A DNA stretch of 64,000 nucleotides. It comes from Hyposmocoma kahamanoa (lineage: Eukaryota; Arthropoda; Insecta; Lepidoptera; Cosmopterigidae). Below, in pieces: positions 54,788 to 64,000 of the stretch. Under the pieces are notes generated by a model that was not told the origin of the DNA, did no database searches, and was given only the letters and a program-made list of their open reading frames with translations. Positions within the stretch are counted from its first letter, which is position 1. Every line of letters starts with the position of its first letter. The translations under genes were made by a program, and so were the position numbers. The DNA lies in the NCBI RefSeq assembly GCF_003589595.1, contig NW_020654810.1:17876682-17940681 (forward strand), written 5' to 3'.

Positions 54788-54868
54788 ATTAATTTATTTG
54801 TGTTACCTATGCATCTAGTGGTGGTAGTGAAAGTAATGTAGATGCATAGGTAACACAAATAAATTAAT
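54788..54868. repeat. Perfect 30-bp inverted repeat, 21-bp loop
   Basis: 54788-54817 (ATTAATTTATTTGTGTTACC...) is the exact reverse complement of 54839-54868. The loop is GTGGTGGTAGTGAAAGTAAT plus G. Such a structure could be a recent foldback duplication, a MITE core or a hairpin-RNA source. Confidence 0.9.
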
Positions 54869-55091
54869 CAATTATAACATGAATATTAATAGTGACGTCA
54901 ATGACGTTGACCACACTTCTAATTAAAACGGTGAAAATCCGACTGGAAGGACTAATGTTGTCCTAATCGGACGTAAAGTAAAAAGTAGACTATATTACAA
55001 AAGAGCTGGTATATTCGCCGTCTCAATTACACAGCTTGGCTTGCAAATACAATATATAATAGGGTCGACCGTCGCCGGTGACCGTCGATAA

Positions 55092-55402
55092 GGCGACGGT
55101 TCCACCAGAGATGTGCGAGGTAGCTACACGGTGAGAGAATGTGTAACAGAGTTGTGAAACTATGTGTAGCGGTGCGAGAATGAAGAGCCGACTTTTTTCG
55201 GTGCGGTGTGGTGGGATAAGCGGGGACGAGCGGCAAGCGCGCAGCCCGTCTCTCGCGTCTCATTCGTTTTCGTACGAGTAGTTCTAGCCCTACATTGTTT
55301 TGCACACATCACTCGCACGTATTCTTCGCGCACTTTTCTCGCCCGCGTACCTCGCACACCGCCGAGCTGCCTCGCACATCTCTGGTGGAAACGCAGTCTA
55401 GG
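55092..55402. mobile_element. 311-bp GC-rich MITE with ~30-bp TIRs
   Basis: Left end ACGGTTCCACCAGAGATGTG (with GCGAGGTAGC) and the reversed right end GCGTTTCCACCAGAGATGTG (with GCGAGGCAGC) are near-identical. The interior is CpG-rich, with CGCGCACTTTTCTCGCCCGC and several TCGCAC units. The CACCAGAGATGTGCGAGG end is one I associate with lepidopteran MITEs; superfamily not assigned. The overlapping GC-rich frames are not genes. Confidence 0.75.
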
Positions 55403-56134
55403 CGAGTGCCTGCGCCGCTGCCGCTTGTCGTGACGTCAGATTAGGCCGTGTCGTCCTCCCGCGCACCTCGTCCCGAGCGCGCATAGGACAGGTTCGCAAC
55501 AGCCAGACTACTCGAAGTAGGAAATTTCCTATACTGTGAGTAACAGAGCAACGAAATTAATTCCGATGCCACTACCCACAATACCCTGGCCAGGACCGAT
55601 ATAAAAAAGCTCCATTAAAGGCACTAATCGCTGATTGAAAACACCTCCACCAGCACCAAGTGTCCATTTTTGTAGATACCTAAATGTAGGTACCTAAATG
55701 GGCATTTAGTTTGTACTAAATTTGATAGAAAGGAATTTGTTTACGCATTTCCAGCGCGTGTAACACATGAATGTCAAAAATTTCACCCCGTTCAAAAGTT
55801 ATATTGACCGACTATGATAATTTATGTATCTGTTAGTTTACGTACTAATTTCATATTAATCTTACTAGCGGCGAAGGGACGGGGTCATTTATTAATTATA
55901 ATGAACCCAGGGGTGAAGAAAGGGTCCGCCATATTTTAAGACGCCTGCCGTCAGCTGGCCAGAGGAATGTGTGTTGTTTATAGGTTAGATTAATTGCTGG
56001 TGCGTATAGCTGATGACAGTATACACGAAGCTGAGTTTAAACAAGGCTGAACAAGGCAAACCTGAACACTTCTGTTTACTACATTGACTTCTTTGCGTTA
56101 GCTTTTTGCATAAAAAAACTTCTTATTGGGAAAG
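55403..56134. other. Non-coding stretch without recognised gene
   Basis: A CpG-rich tail (55403-55500, with TGACGTCAGATTAGG) follows the MITE. The rest is AT-rich. A tandem-like GTAGATACCTAAATG / GTAGGTACCTAAATG pair lies at 55672-55700. Confidence 0.4.
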
Positions 56135-56710
56135 TTTTCTTTGTGAAAGAGTTCGTCCAGGGAAGTTCTGCTGCGTTACCTATTTCTGCCGGCAAGCAGT
56201 AATACGAGCATTACTGCGTTCCGGCTCGGAAGAGTGCTGAAGAAATTACAGGTTCATGGGACTTGTCAACTTACGTCTCAGAGTGACGGGCGTAGCGGCA
56301 GTACCTCTCAGATCTTTGCGGTTTAAAGCTCTGAGCGGCTCTGCAACTACGCCTGTCCATAAACAGGCGTGTCGCTTACCACCAGGCGCTAGACTTGGTT
56401 GTCCCGTCGGTAACCTATCACAAACTCGAAATTTTTTTTATCCGAAATAACGTTGTTTCAATTTTAATTATACCGAAAACCGAATTATAACGAAACAGTT
56501 GTTCTTTCGGGATATCTTGAATGTTTATCAGTAAGACACGATTAGGTTTGGTTAGGTTAAGTTAGGTTTAAAAGAAAAAACATTTTCCACTCAAATTTAC
56601 TTTCGAGGTTATGAAATTTCGACCAAACGTTATTTCTGGAAAATGTCAGTTCGTACTACTCATAGGTAACCCATCCCGTCACTTGGTGCTATAAAAATAA
56701 ATAAACAAAT
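56135..56710 (+). repeat. Repeat A copy 13, split by a 265-bp insertion
   Basis: The body runs 56135-56408 and stops at TTGTCCCGTC; the tail resumes at 56674 with TCCCGTCACTTGGTGCTATA plus A-rich end. Other copies read GTCCCGTCACTTGAT without a break. Confidence 0.85.
56409..56673. mobile_element. 265-bp MITE-like insertion with 7-bp target duplication
   Basis: TCCCGTC lies on both sides (56402-56408, 56674-56680). The ends are short imperfect inverted repeats: GGTAACCTAT at the left, ATAGGTAACC at the right (reversed GGTTACCTAT). The interior has ATTATACCGAAAACCGAATT and a GGTTAGGTTAAGTTAGG string. No coding capacity. Confidence 0.75.
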
Positions 56711-58776
56711 AGATTTTTTAACTAAGTGCTGTGAATGTGTAAGATATTTCGTTTGCTTATTTGGACATTCAAGTCAAATAGCAATAGGCACTTGCTGCTG
56801 AGCGTGCATGTGCTTCTTCAAAGAAAGGGTTTAGGACATAATTATTACCACTCTCTGGCTTAATGCGGGTTAAGAACTAAAGCCGTCTTGAAAGAGTTTT
56901 TATAAATCCAACTTTCAGGTTTCAATACACTTGAAGATGACAAAGTTATAAGTCATAGTCGTGTGTTGTTATTTGATTGTTAGTAATAACAATAAACAAC
57001 CTGAAATAAAATTGTTCATGCGCAAATAACAGAGTTTCTACTCAATGGATACTTGCATAAAGCAATGGCTAACAAGGCTTCATTGAGACGTCATAATTGA
57101 CTTTTCCCGACTCCGAGGTGGTACAGGGTTGCTCAACGTACAAGAATTTTCCTATTAATTCGAATACATATTGCAAATCCTATATAGGATAAAAATTTGT
57201 ATTGTCGTACGCAAAAGTACGACAATTACATGTGGTTTTAAATCCACCTACAAAATGATCAATCGAATAAAGTTATGTTGGATACAAGCAACCGGCAACT
57301 AGAAGCGAATTAGTAGGTACATTATTGCAGAGGCCGGGAAGTAAGGGATTGCTGGACGAGTACGTATGAGTATGCCTCGCTGACGCTCGTCCTTGTATTA
57401 ATACGAGTCAAGCAATCACCGTTCCCGCCGAGGCTTATATAGTGATTTTCTCAAACAATCTGGGAAAATAGTAAAAGACTATAGAGAGGAAGATGTTTAA
57501 TAGAAAAAGTGAAAAAAAGAATATTAAAATAATATTTGACGTGTTACGACAATTGCTAAAAGAAATGTTATTGTTTTTTCAGGCACATCAATAGAAGTCT
57601 GCTGAACTTCTGTGTTTAAATGTGTATCTATTATTGTATTTTCATAATCGCTCTTCTCACTAGCACTCATTTTCACGATCAAAATACAAAAAAGACGCAA
57701 AAACAATACCAAAACACTCTAGTTTAAATGTTAGCGCCGTTTTCTTTTTTTTTTGAGTAAGCTTTACAGGTAGATATTTTTAATTCTCGCAACTACGAAC
57801 GCTGGGCAGTTGGCTGTATGAGTTTTTTCTTTTGCATGTTTACATAGTTCATTATTAGTAGGTAGATTGAAAAGTTTATAAAAGTGGACATTAACGGATT
57901 TTCATACTGATAAACTTGATAAACTTTCCGTGTTCGTTTTTTGAAAGTAATGCAAACATTCCCGAGCATGTATGTGATACTTATATTTTCTTACAAATTG
58001 CGGTTGCGGCAACCGGCGACAGTGTCCGACTACCGCAACCGGCGATTTCATATTACATAGAATATTCGCTTCTTGTTACCGATTTCTTGTATCCAACACA
58101 ACACACACGCTTGCACGACTCCGGTGTACACACCACAGACAAGTGACTCGTGAAAACGATCCAACTTCTACATAAAATAAATCAAATTTTTGTTCAAACA
58201 ATTTTTTCAATTTAAAACTCGAATGTACAAGAAATTTTGATATGGCACGCGATTTTCACATGTACAGTCTTACAATCCAGTTGTATCCGTCCGGCAACCC
58301 TGAAGAGACAAGTCAAATTGTTTAAAAAGTGAAGTGAACTAAAATGCTTTGGAAATGTACCTTTCACAAAGGTCAAGGCGAGTAATACGAAATTGCCGTT
58401 TTGGTATAAGACTAGACTTATTTTAGAATAAGCAATAAATTTCATGAAATAAATTTGGAATCGAAATTAAAGTATTCACTGAAACATCGATAATTTTAGG
58501 TTGTCGTTATTTATCCACCTACAAGAAAACGAAAATAAATCCTCCCTATTTATCTTCGAACGACAAAGAGTAGAAACTCAATACCAACAAGACTTTATTG
58601 ACGTCATAATTGACCTTTGAGTCGATAACATCGGCTTGAGTTCGTATTACACGCTTTAGGAAGACGAGCTGCTCTCAGACTCAGAAAGGCCAAGGCGTAA
58701 CGTGATCAAAGTGCTGTCGATGTACAGTTTCAGGGTAAATACTTTCAAAGTCGATGTGCTTATGTAAATTTAATAT
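56711..58776. other. Non-coding stretch without recognised gene
   Basis: Repeat-poor. Two related short segments, ACAAGGCTTCATTGAGACGT (57069) and ACAAGACTTTATTGACGTC (58588), are each followed by ATAATTGAC. A direct pair, GCGGCAACCGGCGA / CCGCAACCGGCGA, lies at 58005-58046. Small frames (57524-57712 -, 57916-58146 +) have no domain. Confidence 0.35.
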
Positions 58777-59265
58777 AGCCGTGGTAGACTAACGGCCTAC
58801 CTAATTTGACCTACCACATCTCAAACAAAGGGCCGTAGGTTCGAATCCGTGCTCGCACCTCTGAGTTTTTGGAATTTATTTGAGACATTTAGTTTGATAT
58901 TTACGATAGAAAACATCTTGAGGAAACCTTTGCACACCTGCAAAGCAATTGACTTATGTGTGTGAAGTCCCAATGCCCAGGTGGGGTTATAGCTTTGAGA
59001 GCGCATGTATTTGTGGTATCTCTGCCCAGACTATGGCACATCTGTTGTCTGGTTCTGCGTGCCCCTATACCTGCACACTTGAGAACCTGTACAATGCCAC
59101 TGATAATACTGTAATCTGTCGCTGAGTACTGGTCCTCAGAAATATAAACTTCAGAGTCGACACTCGAAGAAGAAGAAGTCCCAATCCGAATTGAGCCCGC
59201 GTGAGACTGTTGTCCAAGCTCTCTCGTTACGAGAGGAGGCCTTTGTCCGGTTATGGGACTATATA
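58777..59265 (+). mobile_element. SINE G (tRNA-derived), interrupted by a 200-bp insert
   Basis: Head CCGTGGTAGACTAACGG (A box) and GGTTCGAATCCGTGC (B box), then CACCTCTGAGTTTTTGGAAT and ACATCTTGAGGAAACC. After the insert it resumes CCGAATTGAGCCCGCG and AGAGGAGGCCTTTGTCCGG, the usual 3' end, followed by TTATTATTGTC. This layout is common in lepidopteran SINEs. Confidence 0.75.
58975..59174 (+). mobile_element. 200-bp insert with 11-bp target duplication and GAA-type tail
   Basis: GAAGTCCCAAT occurs at 58964-58974 and 59175-59185. The insert starts GCCCAGGTGGGGTTATAGCT and ends CACTCGAAGAAGAA. Direct repeats of 11 bp and a simple 3' tail suggest a retroposon. No tRNA-type promoter is obvious and no second copy is in this window. 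Confidence 0.6.
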
Positions 59266-59302
59266 ATATAGGTTAACATTATTATTGTCTATGTATTATA
59301 CC

Positions 59303-60041
59303 TTTTTTTTAACGGGGTAAATCTTTATAGATACTCTACTTTATAGATCATCTTTATGTGGGGACTCTCCCTCCAGATTGGAGGGCCTACCCCACTAAAA
59401 CCCCCCCGGGTTTACCTCTCGCCGGTTGAGTTAGCGCCGTGGGGTCGGTGAACATTCACCACGACGCCGCCCGGCCGCCCTAACTTGCGCCAGGGCTCCC
59501 GCGCTAACAGAAGGGTGGATCGGTTTTACTCCCACCCGCCCCCCAGACGAGTGAGTCCGTGCAATGCAGGCTCCGGAGTCCCTGTCCAGAACCCGCTGAC
59601 CTCACTAGGGGATCAGACGAGCAGCGAATTGCCTTCGACTACTCTCCGTACGTCTGCGCCGAAGTGGGTGCGCGTCCGCCGCGTCCTCATGCACCCGTCA
59701 CCCTGGCGTATGCATGGTGCTCCCGGCCTCCCGAGATTGGGTAGGAGCTGACCCAACACCGATGCGGCGCCCACTATTCGGGGAGCAAGTTGCCGAAAAT
59801 GCTCCCCGAAGTTCCATCGCCGGTCCAGGACAAGGCCAGGTATTTCATCTGGGACCTGACCGGGACCGACCCTCCCGCAATGGAGATGTGGGCGCCTGCC
59901 TGCACTGCCCAACCTCTGCCCCTTCCGCCGAAGACGGCCACATCCGTCTTCGGCACGGCGACCTCGAGCCCCAGCAGTTGTATTCGGCGGACTACCATGT
60001 CCCCCACTACTGAGGCTCTTCGGATCGCCGCCTGGAAGGTG
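59303..60041 (-). mobile_element. 5'-truncated R1-type LINE fragment
   Basis: On the minus strand it starts just after the RT YADD region (FQAAIRRASVVGD, RRIQLLGLEVAVPKTDVAVF), continues with VPVRSQMKYLAL, and after a frameshift GLVLDRRWNFGEHFRQLAPR and GQLLPNLGRPGAPC, as in R1-clade ORF2 proteins. The following part is scrambled or deleted. A 3' UTR ends TTACCCCGTTAAAAAAAA (59302-59320). High GC content creates many long spurious frames on both strands. Confidence 0.7.
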
Positions 60042-60281
60042 ATGCTCCTTGTGAAAGAGTTCGTCCAGGGTAGTACTGCCACCTTACTTATTTCTGCCGC
60101 CAAGCAGTAATGTCAGCGTTGCTGTGTTCCGGTTTTGAAGGGTAAGGGTGCTGGCGAAATTACACATGGGACTTGTCTACTTACGTCTCAGGGTGACGGG
60201 CGCAGTGGCAGTGTCCCTCAGATCTTTGCAATTTAAAGCTCTGAGTGGCACTGTAATTGCCAGGCGTGTAGCTTACCATCA
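60042..60281 (+). repeat. Repeat A copy 14, 3' end missing
   Basis: ATGCTCCTTGTGAAAGAGTT to GTGTAGCTTACCATCAGC; lost before the GCGCACGACTTGTTCG part. It abuts the 5' truncation point of the R1-type LINE. Confidence 0.85.
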
Positions 60282-60449
60282 GCAGAGAATAAAAAAGTAA
60301 AGAGAATGGATACTCACCGCCCCTCCCCAGCTTTAGATACCGCACCACGCCCCGCACGTTGACGGTCACATTGGCTGAACGACAACAAGGCTGTCGGCGA
60401 GCAATTTTCGCGCTAAAACGGCTTTGATATTTGAATATAGTTTTCATTT

Positions 60450-60680
60450 AACTGCCTCCGAGGCCGAACGGTTACCATACCGGACTGCCACGCAGAGGTC
60501 CCCGGGTTCGATTCCCGGGCCGGGAGAAATATTTGTATGGCCTACATTTATTTCTCTCGTGAGTTTGGGTATAATTTGTGGTTGTCTATGTGTGTGTCCA
60601 TGGCACCCGCGACACAGGGTTTCCCTAGTGCGGGGCTATGTTGAGTGTGTGCGTTATTATTATTATTATTATTATTTATT
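60450..60680 (+). mobile_element. SINE B, best-preserved copy
   Basis: Complete order: ACTGCCTCCGAGGCCGAACG (A-box region), GGGTTCGATTCCCGGGCC (B box), GAGAAATATTTGTATGGCC, GTGGTTGTCTATGTGTGTG, CCATGGCACCCGCGACACAG, GTTGAGTGTGTGCG and a (TTA)n tail. In Pol III SINEs the A and B boxes are the internal promoter. Confidence 0.92.
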
Positions 60681-60733
60681 CGTTACAGAACTTGTACGTT
60701 AATATATAACATCATTGTACGTGACTATTTAGA

Positions 60734-60823
60734 ATGGTCGTGAATTGTGCTTTGTTCGGCTGTATATCATCATCTAAACAGGACAAAGAGAGGAGTTTCT
60801 TCCCTTTCCTGAAAAAGAAACGA
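60734..60823 (+). pseudogene. THAP-domain N-terminal fragment
   Basis: The frame reads MVVNCALFGCISSSKQDKER and then SFFPFLKKKR, the start of a THAP zinc-binding domain (C at residue 5, C at 10, then the SFFxFxK block). THAP domains occur in P-element-type transposases and host DNA-binding proteins. The frame is cut after 30 codons by a LINE 3' tail; the rest of the domain was not found on the other side. Confidence 0.5.
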
Positions 60824-61179
60824 AATAATAATAATATAATAATAATAATAATCATCTTTATTATCTCTTTACAAAGGCGTTCCATTAATACTATATTCTT
60901 ATGGCTAATCTGCTAAGGAGAATATACATATACAAATGTCTGAAATACCTTTGTAAGAGGCTGGAGTCCATACTAGGTATAGACCTGTGTCACGGATCTC
61001 CAGGCTCTCACCTCCGGACATGATTGAGCTTAACAGAATAAATCAAGATTGCAGCAAATCTAATTATAAAACACAAATTTAAAATATTGGATGAACTTAG
61101 CGTATAACTCTTAATGAATAAAGTAGAAATTAAACCGAGAAAAACAATAAAAATAAAGTAAAATAGTAATTTATAATGA

Positions 61180-61290
61180 ATGTGTGAGTACGGATGGTGT
61201 GAATATGTGCGAATGTGAGTGTATATGTGTAAGTAATTGTGTGTATGTATGTGTGTGTTTGTGTGTGTGTTTGTGTTGTCTTTTTTATTG
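61180..61290. repeat. GT-rich low-complexity run
   Basis: GTGTGTATGTATGTGTGTGT and related strings, probably expanded inside the 3' UTR of the LINE fragment. Confidence 0.8.
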
Positions 61291-61416
61291 TATATAAGTA
61301 TATGTGTTAACACCTGTGATTAAATTAAATGACCCTGTACCACAAAAATATTTTGTACCACATTGCAGCAAATTTAAAAATATTATTATCTCAGTGACAC
61401 ACGTCATTACATGTCA

Positions 61417-61683
61417 CTATGCTTGAATAGAAAGGAGGTCTTCCGTGGCTCGATAATCGAGATTCAGCAACCATTCTGTGATCTTAGTTTTGCATTCATT
61501 TTTTGTAGCTGGGTACAAGTTAAGAACTCGATTTATTTTATTATATAAGTAGCTCCCAAGGAAGCAAAAAAATCTCCCAGCAAACTGACTTCGGAAGATT
61601 CCCGTGAAGCACACCATATATTTCCTTCTTTTGTTCATGTGCGTCGGGTCGAAAGACAATTTGGAATGTTTCAGTAAGATCAC
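61417..61683 (-). pseudogene. LINE ORF2 C-terminal domain (88 codons)
   Basis: FFCFLGSYLYNKINRVLNLY and CKTKITEWLLNL mark the end of a LINE ORF2; stop at 61417. The first Met is not a genuine start. Confidence 0.75.
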
Positions 61684-61852
61684 GTGCTGTATAAATAGTT
61701 GGCGTACGGACAGGACATTAGCCGCCTTGTACAGATCACTAGTTGGGTGTAGTCGCGGTAAGAAAAGGCTAACCTTCAGTATCAGTCAGAAATAGAAAAT
61801 AAAATTGTGTGTGAGACTCATTCAATTATTATTTTTTTCATTTATTTAGTGC

Positions 61853-61935
61853 AGAGTAATACTTATGTATTACTCTGTATACTTATGAATATAAATCTGT
61901 GTAATACTTATGCATTAAGTATTACACAGATTTAT
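61853..61935. repeat. Two adjacent palindromes built on GTAATACTTATG
   Basis: CAGAGTAATACTTATGTATT(ACTCTG) is followed by AAATCTGTGTAATACTTATG...CATTAAGTATTACACAGATTT. Both share the GTAATACTTA core, so they may be nested copies of a small foldback element. Confidence 0.8.
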
Positions 61936-62054
61936 TATATCAATATAATGAGACGCCATAACTTCGTGAGCTAATAGACAGGGGTTCTTGAATTTTCAAT
62001 TTCTATTGCCGATAAACATTACGTAGTAAATATACCTATTTGTTAGCTAGGTAA

Positions 62055-62475
62055 TGATGCCTGAAACGTTGGTTTATTTGAAAAAACAAATATACGCGAT
62101 TGAAATCCGGAAAAATAGTTTCATTTCCTATGTGTAACAATCGCGAAAACCTATGAACTGGATAGGTAATGATAAAATTGGACACGCAATGTCAAGTACC
62201 TTGATTATCTTATTTAAAAGAACCTGTCCAAAATATAACGTTTTAAGTGCTTTTAATATATTTTTTAAATAAATATTCAGTATCGAGTTCTTAGGTTTTC
62301 GCGATTGTTACACATAGGAAATGAAACTATTTTTCCGGATTTAACCGTGACCATGTAATATGTCAACCAAGTCAACCGTGACCATGGGACCTGTAAAGGG
62401 CCCGAAACGTCGGTTTGTTTGAAAAAACAAATATACGCGATTTAAATCCGGAAAAATAGTTTCATTTCCTATAAA
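62055..62475. mobile_element. Repeat M: one inverted and one direct copy of the CCGAAACGTCGG block
   Basis: 62060-62131 and 62399-62471 are direct copies (CGAAACGTCGGTTTGTTTGA, CAAATATACGCGATT, AATCCGGAAAAATAGTTTCA). Between them 62284-62342 is a near-perfect inverted copy of 62102-62159 (GTAACAATCGCGAAAACCTA). The structure suggests a foldback element with a partial second copy. Confidence 0.75.
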
Positions 62476-62756
62476 TATTCAGTATTATTCAAGTTAGTGA
62501 ATTAATGAAAAATATAATATTATCTAATGAATATGTGTAATTAATTATTAGGATTCTATTAATAGTATTATAGATAACAGATTCGCGTTAGAATTTTCGC
62601 TATGTTGCCGTTCTGACCACGTGATGTAATAGTACGAGAAGTGATGGATAACCCTGCCACGTCACGCACATATTTTCACGTGTGCAGATAGCGCCTTGAT
62701 GTATGTAGTAGTAATAGGTAAATAACTTTCGAACGTTGTATGGAGTGTCCGGAGTG

Positions 62757-62791
62757 TGCCATCAGGCACACGACTTGTTCGTGCCATCATT
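62757..62791 (+). repeat. Repeat A tail fragment
   Basis: GCCATCAGGCACACGACTTG followed by TTCGTGCCATCA matches the 3' end of repeat A. Confidence 0.55.
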
Positions 62792-64000
62792 GTGTTTGTT
62801 TCACAATATTTATTAAATTGCTTTGCTTACAAAATTACTAATGATATGGTGTCTGATAAAAAACCCAAAACTTGCTTCTGCCTAATGCTAAAATAACGAA
62901 GTATATATTATTATCACAATATTTTCTAATTTACATTAACATGAAACTATATTACACAGGTTTAGGTAATTAATAAAATGTAAACAAACGTAATGAAGTA
63001 TTTCATGAGGTTACTTGGTGTAAAATTATATTGAATTTAAAAAAAAAGGTTCTAAATATAAATATTATAATATTTTCAAGTCATAGACAACTTTAAGAAA
63101 TTTTATTGTGTTTTACATTGATTTGTCGAGAATAACGGTGAAACAAACAACTTACAAAATGATGATCATTTGTATCAAATGATCATGCTGATGGTATCAG
63201 CGTACGGATTTACATTAATTTGAAATGCAATTAACTATAGAGACAAATCATGAAATTCCATGAAATATAATTTAATATTTTAAGTAATGAATTGACACAC
63301 ACACAGGCACAGACACACAAAAAATAGTATTTGCAATTTTATTGCGCAATAGTTTATTGGTTTTAAGATCATTGGCTTTATTTAAGACTACTCTGAGAGG
63401 GTGAGGGCCTGGTGACTTATAATACAGGTTTAGTTATCTAATACAGTCTCCAGTCTCTCAAAAGCAATACAACATTTAATATTGCTACTATTTTCCTTGT
63501 GTTGAGAAAATAAACCATTATTATATTTTATTTTAATTATTAATATCTGCTTGCAGATTGAATATCAAATTTTTGTAAGATCTGTATGATACTATATTCT
63601 GTCATTTGACAGAATTTTGTTTATTTAAACATATTCTTTACTAAGCTATTCCTTATTAAATGAAATGACTTTCAGTCTTGTATAAAACATTTCTTAGTAT
63701 ATGAAATTTTTTACATCTGCAGGTATGTTCGTGGAATCGATATTAGTTGTTCGTAGAGTTTGTAAAGAACTCTGAAAGTTATTATTGTAAAGCTGTACTA
63801 ACACCTGTATTACTTTCCTAACATACATGCAAAGAACTCTTCACATGTTTACCCTTACTATTATTTTTTAATAATTCAATAGCCATTTTAGTTATACCTT
63901 TCATATAAATTGAAGCCATAGTTAGAAACAATTAATACAACTAACGAAAATTTCAATTATCGAACTTACCACTATAGAAACTGGCATTTCCCGTGTTAAA
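62792..64000. other. Non-coding stretch without recognised gene
   Basis: AT-rich, with ATGATCATTTGTATCAAATG-type palindrome near 63161. No repeat or credible frame was recognised to the end of the window. Confidence 0.4.

Larger units (their letters stand above)
60828..61788 (-). mobile_element. 5'-truncated LINE with (ATT)n tail inserted into THAP sequence
   Basis: The minus-strand C-terminal frame 61417-61683 reads TGIFRSQFAGRFFCFLGSYL and NKINRVLNLYPATKNECKTK, followed by EWLLNLDY, typical of a Jockey/CR1-group ORF2 C-terminus. A 3' UTR with GT-rich runs (61180-61280) follows, ending AATAAAGATG and (ATT)n near 60828-60860. GAAATA at 60822-60827 and 61789-61794 may be the target duplication. 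Confidence 0.7.

Noticed and set aside
55027..55433. Arg/Ala-rich frames on both strands
   Set aside because: They lie in a GC-rich MITE with inverted ends and no start or splice support.
56540..56570. TTAGG-like strings (insect telomere repeat is TTAGG)
   Set aside because: Only a few irregular units inside a MITE; not a telomeric array.
59485..60110. Several long overlapping frames on both strands
   Set aside because: Only the minus-strand RT pieces match a known family (R1-type LINE); the rest are shadows in GC-rich sequence.
60452..60540. Possible tRNA gene
   Set aside because: A and B boxes are present, but the sequence is the head of SINE B, repeated eight times with SINE body and tail; no proper acceptor stem. 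The same applies to the SINE F, G and I heads.
1..64000. CRISPR arrays, operons, riboswitches, bacterial terminators
   Set aside because: Nothing of this kind is seen and the sequence is clearly eukaryotic.

Overview
The window looks like nuclear DNA of a moth or butterfly (Lepidoptera). It is AT-rich, has no operons or bacterial signals, and is built mostly from interspersed repeats of kinds I know from lepidopteran genomes: tRNA-derived SINEs, MITEs and foldback elements with long terminal inverted repeats (TIRs), Jockey/CR1-type, RTE-type and R1-type LINE pieces, and one small internally deleted Ty3/Gypsy element. A 100-base run of N (43360-43459) marks an assembly gap. The order and species cannot be fixed without a search.

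Host-gene content is very low. The best candidate is a short coding exon at 34438-34546 on the + strand. It has a good acceptor, an ATG two bases into the exon, 36 codons containing an eh1/TN-like motif (YSIRHLLQLP), and a donor in phase 0. A GC-richer, repeat-poor region at about 6690-7812 ends in a strong donor (GTAAGT at 7813) with a TATAAATA box at 7520. I infer it could be the promoter and 5' non-coding exon of the same gene, which would make 7.8-34.4 kb a first intron. That link is inference only.

Layout. 1-9.5 kb: sparse repeats and the putative promoter. 9.5-19.4 kb: mixed MITE, SINE and LINE fragments, many nested. 19.4-25.8 kb: an RTE-type LINE (minus strand) split by a 3.7-kb Jockey/CR1-type LINE (plus strand), which itself carries a 243-bp MITE. 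26-30.2 kb: SINE, LINE and foldback copies. 30.5-32.2 kb: a Ty3/Gypsy element with 143-bp LTRs and a mutated integrase. 32-43 kb: SINEs, 'repeat A' copies and two copies of repeat O. 43-45.3 kb: LINE 3' ends and the gap. 45.3-51 kb: few repeats. 51-62.5 kb: LINE, MITE and SINE clusters. 62.8-64 kb: nothing recognised.

Repeat letters used here: A = ~300-bp poly(A)-tailed repeat (15 copies or fragments); B, C, F, G, I = tRNA-derived SINEs; D = 615-bp foldback element; E = ~275-bp element with AACCGAC ends; J = element with GCATCG subterminal repeats; O = repeat with ~70-bp terminal direct repeats; M = CCGAAACGTCGG repeat. The most unusual observations are a 68-75-bp retroposon-like sequence found twice with target duplications and, for one copy, an internal empty site (31399-31466 and 33714-33788); a 76-bp foldback MITE (2930-3005); several perfect long inverted repeats; and insertions whose interrupted reading frame or repeat can be followed across both flanks.
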